The notes under the pieces were generated by a model. That model was not told the origin of the DNA. It saw only the letters and a program-made list of their open reading frames with translations, and did not search any database. Shown in pieces: positions 5,961-11,373 of a DNA stretch of 13,339 nucleotides. Origin of the DNA: an uncultured Oscillospiraceae bacterium (GTDB taxonomy: Bacteria > Bacillota > Clostridia > Oscillospirales > Oscillospiraceae). A program made the translations under genes and the position numbers. The stretch covers positions 1 to 13,339 of the forward strand of contig CAKTMQ010000037.1 of the NCBI GenBank assembly GCA_934573945.1. The letters run 5' to 3'. The stretch's first letter is position 1. Every line of letters begins with the position of its first letter.

Positions 5961-6980
5961 ATGAAGCTGATCCGAACCGAGGACGCCGTAGGCCACGTAT
6001 TGTGTCATGATATGACCCAGATCATCAAGGACGTCTATAAGGGCGCCCGATTCTGCAAAGGACACGTTGTCACTGAGGAGGACATTCCCGTGCTGCTCTC
6101 CATGGGCAAGGAGCATCTTTATGTGTGGGAGATGACACCGGGAATGGTGCATGAAAATGACGCGGCAGAGCGGCTTTTGCAGCTGTGCGGCAGTGAGAAC
6201 ATGACCCGCAGTGCCGTGAAGGAGGGCAAGATCGAACTGAAGGCCGCCTGTGACGGGCTGTTTCAGGTGGATTCCCAGCGGCTGATCGCCGTCAACAGTC
6301 AGGACGAGGTGATGATCGCCACCCGCAAGGGCGGCACGGCAGTCCGCACCGGCGACAAGCTGGCGGGGATGCGGGTGATCCCGCTGATCATTGCGGAGGA
6401 AAAGCTGCAAAAAGCGGAGCAGGCCGCCGGCGGCAGGCCGCTGCTGGCGCTGCGCCCCTTTGTGCGCAAGAGCGCCTGCATCATCGCCACCGGCAGCGAG
6501 GTGAAAAAGGGACTGATCAAGGATACCTTTACCCCGGTGGTCATGGAAAAGCTGCAGACCTACGGCATCGAAACGATGGAGGTAGTCTACTCCGGTGACG
6601 GCGTGGAGAATGTCCGGGATGCGGTGCTGACCATGCGTGAAAAGCAGCCGGATATGATCCTCTGCACCGGCGGCATGAGCGTGGATCCTGCCGACAACAC
6701 GCCCGGCGGCATCAAGGCCTCCGGCGCTCATATCGTCGCCTACGGTGCGCCGGTGCTGCCCGGGGCTATGTTCCTGCTGGGCTATTTTGACGACGGTATG
6801 CCGGTGATGGGACTGCCCGGCTGCGTGATGTACGCCGGCGCCACCATCTTTGACCTGCTCCTGCCCCGTGTGGCGGCGGATGTGCCGGTGACCCGCACAG
6901 ACATCGCGGCGCTGGGCGAGGGCGGCCTGTGTCTGGGCTGCAAGGAGTGCCATTACCCCATCTGTCCCTTTGGGAAATAA
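5961..6980 (+). CDS. MoeA-like molybdopterin-binding protein with C-terminal cysteine cluster
   Basis: A 339-residue protein with a MoCF-type molybdopterin-binding domain. Its C-terminal half shows ACIIATGSEVKKG (172-184), YSGDGVENVRDAV (210-222), CTGGMSVDPADNTP (235-248), VLPGAMF (265-271) and GLPGCVMYAGATIFD (284-298), the equivalents of MoeA/CinA motifs. It is shorter than MoeA (about 400 residues), and its N-terminal 160 residues are only loosely like MoeA domains. The end is distinctive: Cys324, Cys327, Cys330 and Cys335 form C-x2-C-x2-C-x4-C followed by PFGK, suggesting a metal or Fe-S site. Similar MoeA-like proteins of unclear function are common in Clostridia. It may hand Mo/W or the cofactor to a target enzyme, or act in insertion or sensing; this is inference. 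The start has GAGG seven bases upstream. It diverges from mog and precedes modABC. Confidence 0.85.
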   Translation: MKLIRTEDAVGHVLCHDMTQIIKDVYKGARFCKGHVVTEEDIPVLLSMGKEHLYVWEMTPGMVHENDAAERLLQLCGSENMTRSAVKEGKIELKAACDGLFQVDSQRLIAVNSQDEVMIATRKGGTAVRTGDKLAGMRVIPLIIAEEKLQKAEQAAGGRPLLALRPFVRKSACIIATGSEVKKGLIKDTFTPVVMEKLQTYGIETMEVVYSGDGVENVRDAVLTMREKQPDMILCTGGMSVDPADNTPGGIKASGAHIVAYGAPVLPGAMFLLGYFDDGMPVMGLPGCVMYAGATIFDLLLPRVAADVPVTRTDIAALGEGGLCLGCKECHYPICPFGK

Positions 6981-6989
6981 ACCGAACCG

Positions 6990-7166
6990 TATAAGCACCT
7001 TTCGGAGCGCTTGAGTTTGTTGCAAAGCCTTCTTTGTTATTCCGAAAAGCCCCGCAAGGGGATTTGCGTCGCGGCGTGAAGCGACTGCTGGGATCCATAC
7101 TGATAAGGGCATATCTGACAATGACAGACTTTTCAGCAGGCCAAAGCACTTTTCGGGGTGCTTATA
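6990..7166. repeat. Structured intergenic element with 10-bp terminal inverted repeats (MITE/REP-like, or a cis-acting RNA)
   Basis: TATAAGCACC (6990-6999) and GGTGCTTATA (7157-7166) are perfect inverted ends. Each end also contains a 20-bp imperfect palindrome, AAGCACCTTTCGGAGCGCTT (6993-7012) and AAGCACTTTTCGGGGTGCTT (7144-7163), alike at 17 of 20 positions. Inside are hairpins CAAAG/CTTTG (7023-7036), CCCC-GCAA-GGGG (7050-7061), GTCGC/GCGAC (7068-7085) and a stem CTGCTG/CAGCAG (7085-7090 with 7134-7139). The TA at each extremity could be a target duplication, as in TA-inserting MITEs. The alternative is a folded leader RNA, for example a molybdenum-cofactor riboswitch, given modA downstream. 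No protein is likely. The first palindrome, 12 bases after the MoeA-like stop, may also stop transcription. Confidence 0.55.
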
Positions 7167-7177
7167 TGAGATGACCG

Positions 7178-7208
7178 TTATCCTCGCAAAAATATTGCGA
7201 GCAGATAA
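7178..7208. promoter_or_regulatory. Dyad TTATC-N21-GATAA before modA
   Basis: TTATC (7178-7182) and GATAA (7204-7208) enclose a perfect inverted repeat CTCGCAA / TTGCGAG (7183-7189, 7195-7201), so the whole site is a long dyad centred near 7192. It ends 33 bases before the modA start and has no T-run after it. An operator or leader hairpin is likely; the outer arms match the dyad at 5868-5899. Confidence 0.45.
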
Positions 7209-7241
7209 AAGTATTTCAAGAACCAGAAAGGAAGAAAACAC

Positions 7242-8108
7242 ATGAAAAAGTTTGTATCTCTGCTGCTGGCACTGCTGATGGTGCTGTCTCTGACAGCCTG
7301 CGGCCAGCAGAACAACGAGCCTGCTCAGGACGATCAGGCCGGTGATCAGCCCCAGACTCCCGCCGAAACCGTGGAGCTGACGGTGTTCGCCGCCGCCTCC
7401 CTGACCGAATCCCTGACCGCTATCGGTGAAAAGTACATGGCCGAGAACGAGAACGTGAAGCTGAGCTTCAACTTCGATTCCTCCGGCAAGCTGTACACCC
7501 AGATCACCGAAGGCGCTCCCTGCGACCTGTTCATCTCCGCCGCTCCCAAGCAGATGAACCAGCTGGACGGCACCCTGAAGGATGACGCCGACAAGAACCC
7601 CGACGGTCTGAATATGCTGGTGGAAGGCAGCCGCATCGACCTGCTGGAGAACAAGGTCGTTCTGGCTGTAGCCGAGGGCAATGACAAGGGCATCGACAGC
7701 TTTGATAAGCTGGCGGAGCTGCTGAAGAGCGGCGACGTGATGCTGGCCATCGGCAACGAGGACGTGCCCGTGGGGCAGTACACCAAGAAGATCTTTACCT
7801 ACTACGAGATCGACGAGGCTGCCATTGCCGAGAAGCTGACCTATGGCTCCAACGTGAAGGAAGTTACCACCGCCGTGTCTGAGGGCACCGTGGACTGCGG
7901 CATCATCTATGCCTCCGACGCCTACTCCGCCGGTCTGACCGTGGCCGCCGAGGCCACCGCCGAGATGTGCGGTCAGATCATCTATCCTGCCGCCGTGCTG
8001 AACACCTCCGCCCAGCAGGAGGCCGCCGCCGCGTTCCTGACCTATCTGCAGGGCGACGAGGCTTCCGCCGAGTTCGAGAAGGTGCTGTTTACCCCGCTGA
8101 GCAAGTAA
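7242..8108 (+). CDS. modA: Molybdate ABC transporter substrate-binding lipoprotein
   Basis: A 288-residue periplasmic-type binding protein that captures molybdate (and usually tungstate) outside the cell. It has a lipoprotein signal: Lys2-Lys3, a hydrophobic run and the lipobox LTAC with Cys20 as lipid anchor, followed by an acidic, Gln-rich linker to about residue 43. The binding protein starts at ELTVFAAASLTESL; family oxyanion-binding stretches AASLT, FDSSGKLYTQI, GNEDVPVGQYT and YASDAY are visible. Mo versus W preference cannot be read from sequence. The ATG has GAAAGGAAG seven to eight bases upstream. modB and modC follow in the same direction, so this is the first gene of modABC; a hairpin after it may lower read-through. 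Confidence 0.95.
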   Translation: MKKFVSLLLALLMVLSLTACGQQNNEPAQDDQAGDQPQTPAETVELTVFAAASLTESLTAIGEKYMAENENVKLSFNFDSSGKLYTQITEGAPCDLFISAAPKQMNQLDGTLKDDADKNPDGLNMLVEGSRIDLLENKVVLAVAEGNDKGIDSFDKLAELLKSGDVMLAIGNEDVPVGQYTKKIFTYYEIDEAAIAEKLTYGSNVKEVTTAVSEGTVDCGIIYASDAYSAGLTVAAEATAEMCGQIIYPAAVLNTSAQQEAAAAFLTYLQGDEASAEFEKVLFTPLSK

Positions 8109-8131
8109 GCTCTTTTCATTCTTAAATGGAT

Positions 8132-8158
8132 CGGGCAGGGCGTTCTGCGCTCTGCCCG
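8132..8158 (+). terminator. Hairpin between modA and modB (possible attenuating terminator)
   Basis: CGGGCAG (8132-8138) pairs with CTGCCCG (8152-8158), with further GC pairs inside. A short T-run (8168-8171) follows after eight bases, so termination would be partial. Such hairpins often raise binding-protein over permease expression in ABC operons. The ribosome binding site of modB lies just beyond it. Confidence 0.45.
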
Positions 8159-8184
8159 TGTCCCCGTTTTTCAGGAGGGTCTCC

Positions 8185-8877
8185 ATGGACTGGTATCCGT
8201 TACTAAACTCGCTGCGCATCGCCGCCATTTCGGCAGTAGTGGTGTTCTTCACCGGCATTGCCGCCGCCTACTACATTGCCAAGCTGCCCCGGCTGCTCAA
8301 GGGCATACTGGACGTTATACTGACGCTGCCGCTGGTGCTGCCGCCCACCGTAGTGGGCTACCTGCTGCTGCGCGTACTGGGTCCCAAGCGGCTCATCGGC
8401 GCGTGGGTGCTGGAGACCTTCGGCATCCGGCTGGTGATGACCTGGTGGTCGGCCATCTTCGCCACGGTGGTGGTGGTATTCCCCCTGATGTACCGCACCG
8501 TCCGGGGCGCCTTTGAGGCATTTGACGAGACACTGGCCTACGCCGGTCAGACCTTGGGGCTGTCCAACACCTATATCTTCTGGCATATCCGTATGCCCTA
8601 CTGTCGGCAGGGCGTACTGGCCGGCGCGGTGCTGGCCTTTGCCCGGGCGCTGGGTGAGTATGGCGCGACAAGCATGATCGCCGGCTATACCCCCGGCAAG
8701 ACCGCCACCGTGTCCACCACCGTCTACCATCTGTGGCAGATCAACGACGACGCACTGGCGCTGAAATGGGTGCTGGTAAATATCAGCATTTCCGCCGTAA
8801 TCCTGCTGGTGGTCAATATGCTGGAGAAGAAAAACCTGCTGGCGGCTGCCGGAAAAGAAAGGGGGCGGACAGTGTGA
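8185..8877 (+). CDS. modB: Molybdate ABC transporter permease
   Basis: A 230-residue membrane protein forming the channel of the molybdate importer. The ATG at 8185 is chosen because AGGAGGG lies six bases upstream and the protein then begins MDWYPLLNSLRIAAIS as in ModB relatives; the frame can be extended to a GTG at 8158, but that overlaps the hairpin and adds no homology. Hydrophobic helices are spread over the length, and the coupling loop typical of the family is visible as ARALGEYGATSMIAGYTPG near residues 152-172, which docks on the ATPase. The stop overlaps the start of modC by four bases, so translation is probably coupled. Length agrees with usual ModB (220-230). Confidence 0.94.
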   Translation: MDWYPLLNSLRIAAISAVVVFFTGIAAAYYIAKLPRLLKGILDVILTLPLVLPPTVVGYLLLRVLGPKRLIGAWVLETFGIRLVMTWWSAIFATVVVVFPLMYRTVRGAFEAFDETLAYAGQTLGLSNTYIFWHIRMPYCRQGVLAGAVLAFARALGEYGATSMIAGYTPGKTATVSTTVYHLWQINDDALALKWVLVNISISAVILLVVNMLEKKNLLAAAGKERGRTV

Positions 8878-9902
8878 GTCTGGTAGTGGACATTGAAAAA
8901 AAACTGGGCGCCTTTACGCTCCGTTCCCAGTTCGAGACAGGACAGGGCACCATGGCGCTGCTGGGCGCCTCCGGCTGCGGCAAGAGCGTGACCCTCAAGT
9001 GCATCGCCGGGATCATGACCCCGGACAGGGGATGTATCATACTGGACGGCGAGACCCTGTTCGACAGCGACAAGCACATCGACCTGACGCCCCAGCAGCG
9101 GCGGGTGGGCTACCTCTTCCAGCAGTACGCCCTGTTCCCCAACATGACGGTGACCCAGAACATCCAGTGCGGCATCCGCACCGGCACGCGCAGCGAGAAG
9201 CAGCGCATGGCGACGGCGCAGATGGTTCGGTTCCGGCTGGAGGGACTGGAGAAGAAGTACCCCGCCCAGCTCTCCGGCGGGCAGCAGCAGCGGGTGGCGC
9301 TGGCGCGTATTCTGGCGTCGGAGCCCCGCGCCATTCTGTTGGACGAGCCGTTTTCGGCGCTGGACAGCTTCCTCAAGTGGAATCTGGAGCTGGAGCTGGC
9401 GGAGCTGCTGGCAGGCTTTGACGGTCCGATCCTGTGGGTGAGCCACGATCTGGGCGAGTGCTACCGCAACTGCCGATCAGTCTGCGTGATGGAAAACGGA
9501 CAGTCCGGCGCGGTGACAGACATGGAGACGTTGGTGCGTCATCCCGCCACGCCGGGCGCGGCGCGGCTGGCAGGCTGCCGCAACTTCCTGTCTGCTCACA
9601 GCTGTCCCGGGAGTGTCAAGCTGGACGGATGGGACATCACGCTGCCCTTCACGGACTTTATGGATCTGCAGGAGACCGTGACGGTGGCCATTCCCGACGA
9701 CGCCGTGGTGCTGCGGGGCGACACCCCCGCCGTGGTAGAGCGGATCATCCGGGACATCCATTCCACCGTGGTGCTGCTGCAGCCGCAGGGTGTACCGGAT
9801 GCGCAGCCCCTGCGCGCCGTGCTGCCTGAAGGCACGACGGCAGAGAAGGGACAGCAGCTGACCATCTCCCTGCTGCCGGAAAAGTGTCTGTGCCACCGCT
9901 GA
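8874..9902 (+). CDS. modC: Molybdate ABC transporter ATP-binding protein
   Basis: A 342-residue cytoplasmic ATPase driving molybdate uptake. It begins with GTG at 8874, overlapping the modB stop (GTGA), with GGGGG seven bases upstream. All ABC motifs are intact: Walker A GASGCGKS (31-38), Q-loop FQQYALFPN (82-90), signature LSGGQQQR (133-140), Walker B AILLDEPFSALD (153-164) and the switch His191 in WVSHDLGE. Residues from about 230 onward form a C-terminal extension in the place of the Mop/TOBE domain that senses molybdate in ModC, but I cannot see a convincing Mop motif there, so it may be a divergent or degenerate version. It closes the operon, with a strong terminator 22 bases after the stop. 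Confidence 0.94.
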   Translation: MSLVVDIEKKLGAFTLRSQFETGQGTMALLGASGCGKSVTLKCIAGIMTPDRGCIILDGETLFDSDKHIDLTPQQRRVGYLFQQYALFPNMTVTQNIQCGIRTGTRSEKQRMATAQMVRFRLEGLEKKYPAQLSGGQQQRVALARILASEPRAILLDEPFSALDSFLKWNLELELAELLAGFDGPILWVSHDLGECYRNCRSVCVMENGQSGAVTDMETLVRHPATPGAARLAGCRNFLSAHSCPGSVKLDGWDITLPFTDFMDLQETVTVAIPDDAVVLRGDTPAVVERIIRDIHSTVVLLQPQGVPDAQPLRAVLPEGTTAEKGQQLTISLLPEKCLCHR

Positions 9903-9923
9903 CTTACGGCCGTATCGTACAAT

Positions 9924-9955
9924 GAGCGCTGTCAAAACGACAGCGCTCTCTTTTA
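9924..9955 (+). terminator. Rho-independent terminator of modABC
   Basis: GAGCGCTGTC (9924-9933) pairs perfectly with GACAGCGCTC (9939-9948) around the loop AAAAC, followed by TCTTTT. It closes the modABC transcript. Confidence 0.9.
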
Positions 9956-10000
9956 CCTTAGATAACAGTTTTACTGGCAGTTACTATAACATTCCATTGC

Positions 10001-10029
10001 TTTACTTTTCTCGTTAAATATTCTACTAT
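10001..10029 (+). promoter_or_regulatory. Candidate promoter of the 77-residue membrane protein
   Basis: TTTACT (10001-10006), a 17-base spacer and TACTAT (10024-10029) lie about 50 bases before the start codon at 10081. The region is AT-rich, unlike the genes around it. Confidence 0.5.
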
Positions 10030-10080
10030 ATGGGCACAGTAAGAAAAAGCCACACCGTGACTTGCAAGGAGGAACCTGTT

Positions 10081-10314
10081 ATGAAAAACATCAACACCTA
10101 CATTATGATCTCGATCGTCTCCCTCGTACTGGTCGTCGCCACTGCCTTTCTGATGACCGCGGCCGATGTGGAGGTTCGTGAGATCGGCGGTTATCTGTCC
10201 CTGCTGATGGGCGCCGTGTTCACCTGGGGCACCGCCAAGGCCAGCCTGATGGAACGTGCCCACGAGGAGCGCGGAAATGCACAGCGCTTCACCCCCAGCC
10301 ATGCCGCCGCGTAA
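10081..10314 (+). CDS. Small two-helix membrane protein of unknown function
   Basis: A 77-residue protein that I do not recognise as a named family. The ATG at 10081 is chosen over an upstream ATG at 10030 because AAGGAGG stands eight bases before it and the upstream addition overlaps the promoter. Residues 7-27 (YIMISIVSLVLVVATAFLM) and 35-54 (IGGYLSLLMGAVFTWG) are hydrophobic helices joined by a short acidic loop (ADVEVREI); the tail from residue 57 is charged and ends in HAAA. Two helices with both ends in the cytoplasm are likely. It stands alone between the modABC terminator and a bidirectional terminator, with its own promoter, so it is probably an independent gene. Confidence 0.75.
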   Translation: MKNINTYIMISIVSLVLVVATAFLMTAADVEVREIGGYLSLLMGAVFTWGTAKASLMERAHEERGNAQRFTPSHAAA

Positions 10315-10360
10315 CTGCGCAACAATTATCTATCTTTCTCTCCTATCTCTCCCGCCGCCA

Positions 10361-10397
10361 AAAACGAGGAGACACGCATGGCGTGTCTCCTCGTTTT
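10361..10397. terminator. Bidirectional terminator
   Basis: A perfect 17-bp stem (10361-10377 with 10381-10397) with a 3-base loop has AAAA at its left end and TTTT at its right end, so both strands read GC-rich stem then T-run. It serves the small membrane gene (+) and the PhzF remnant (-) that converge here. Confidence 0.9.
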
Positions 10398-10429
10398 AAT
10401 CGTTTCAGGCAAGCGCTTTTTGCCGCCGG

Positions 10430-10885
10430 TCAGTCGATCCGGATCTCCGACTCGGCATATATGGCCGCCTTGCCGCTCATGCGGATGCGGCCGCCCTCTT
10501 TGGTGCAATACAACGTACCGCCACGTCGGCTGGCCTGATAGGCCACCAATGTGTCCTTTCCCAGCGCCGTCACCCAATAGAGCACGATATGGCAGTGGCC
10601 GGAACCGCAGACGGGATCCTCCGGCACATTACATTCAGGTGCAAAGCTGTGGGACACGCAGTCCACCTCCCTGCCCGGCGCCGTTACGTGGAGCAGCAGG
10701 CCGTCCAGCGCCCGCACCTTCTCCTGATCCACCGTCATATGGCGCACCGCATCCTCGTCGTCAAAGACACACAGCAGGTCACGCCCCATATAGGCAGCCT
10801 TGGGCACCGCGCCGTTCATGGCGTCCACCATGGCCTGTGTCACCGGTACCGGCTGCTTCTTCGCTGACGGCACAGGATACACCCT
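10430..10885 (-). pseudogene. PhzF-family isomerase/epimerase, N-terminally truncated remnant
   Basis: About 150 residues match the C-terminal part of PhzF-like proteins (diaminopimelate-epimerase fold), whose usual length is 260-300. Recognisable stretches are AMVDAMNGAVPKAAYMGRDLLCVFDD, LDGLLLHVTAPG, FAPECNVPEDPVCGSGHCHIV and AYQASRRGGTLYC (read from 10885 down to the stop at 10430; longer runs are abbreviated by motif). The N-terminal domain with the usual GNPAGV, catalytic NLSET and CGHAT motifs is not found in any frame upstream. The frame stays open to 11062, but that extension looks like antisense of a + strand fragment, not PhzF. No start codon with a good ribosome binding site lies near 10885. 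The protein is almost certainly non-functional, although the remaining frame is uninterrupted, so the truncation is probably recent. Confidence 0.75.
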
Positions 10886-11111
10886 GCATCCGGCAGAGGT
10901 CATCAGCGCCAACAAGGAGTTCTGCGACTGCTCCTTTGACTGGCATGATACGGCGGAGGATGCCCGCGGCGTCAGCATCGGCAAGACGCTTCCCGCCTTC
11001 CCCACCCCGCCCCAGCGGCAATATGACCGGCAGCCGCTGTCGCTGGAGACCGCCGCAGCCATTCCCTGTGATCAGGTGTTGAGCGCTTACAAGGTGTGCT
11101 TCCAGCGATAA
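10886..11111 (+). pseudogene. 3' fragment of an unrecognised gene
   Basis: In the + frame ending at the TAA 11109-11111, about 70 residues from roughly VISANKEFCDCSFDW onwards have natural codon use (mostly G or C in third positions) and end in IPCDQVLSAYKVCFQR. A clean + strand terminator follows 20 bases later, which supports a genuine 3' gene end on this strand. Upstream of about 10886 the same frame is simply antisense to the PhzF remnant, and no ribosome binding site is visible near the junction. I do not recognise the family. The most economical reading is a gene whose 5' part was removed by the same deletion that truncated the PhzF gene. Alternatively the frame is non-coding; confidence is moderate. 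Confidence 0.45.
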
Positions 11112-11130
11112 AACCGTTCATCGATAACCG

Positions 11131-11160
11131 ACGGCGCTGCTGAAAACAGCGCCGTTTTCT
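11131..11160 (+). terminator. Rho-independent terminator of the + strand gene fragment
   Basis: ACGGCGCTG (11131-11139) pairs with CAGCGCCGT (11147-11155) around CTGAAAA, followed by TTTCTCTTCTT on the + strand. Confidence 0.85.
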
Positions 11161-11266
11161 CTTCTTCTGTGGGGGATGCAGTCGGCATTTCGCCGTTTTG
11201 TGGATTCGCACAAAAATCACCTTGTGTTTTTGGCTGGAGTTTTTCCCACATTTAGGCTTTTAGTCC

Positions 11267-11295
11267 TTGCATTGGCGCAATATATAGTGTACTAT
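11267..11295 (+). promoter_or_regulatory. Promoter of nrdD
   Basis: TTGCAT (11267-11272), exactly 17 bases, then TACTAT (11290-11295). Transcription would start near 11302, giving a leader of about 70 bases. The stretch 11161-11266 upstream of it is AT-rich and holds nothing else I can assign. Confidence 0.65.
11276..11291 (+). promoter_or_regulatory. NrdR-like box within the nrdD promoter spacer
   Basis: GCGCAATATATAGTGT lines up with the known NrdR box pattern (roughly ACACTATATATAGTGT) in its core CAATATATAGTG. It fills the spacer between the -35 and -10 boxes, as expected for repression by NrdR with ATP/dATP. NrdR sites usually come in pairs about three helical turns apart; a second good box is not visible, only a weak match near 11245-11260. 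Confidence 0.5.
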
Positions 11296-11373
11296 GGGTG
11301 TAATCGCCGTAAGCCGCCTTCGGACGCTGAGATAGAGAGCAGAGAAACTATACACCACAGAGGAGGACGCCCC

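Noticed and set aside
8158..8184. GTG at 8158 as the modB start
   Set aside because: It lies in the modA-modB hairpin, has no ribosome binding site, and the ATG at 8185 has AGGAGGG six bases upstream.
5868..8258. A 796-codon open frame on the - strand
   Set aside because: It is antisense to the MoeA-like gene, the structured element and modA, all of which have strong family evidence; its composition (His, Gln and Gly-rich) is typical of a GC-rich shadow frame.
10886..11062. N-terminal 59 codons of the - strand PhzF frame as a real domain
   Set aside because: The sequence lacks PhzF N-terminal motifs and is Ser/Pro/Arg-rich as expected of an antisense frame; the opposite strand has a more natural codon pattern and a terminator.
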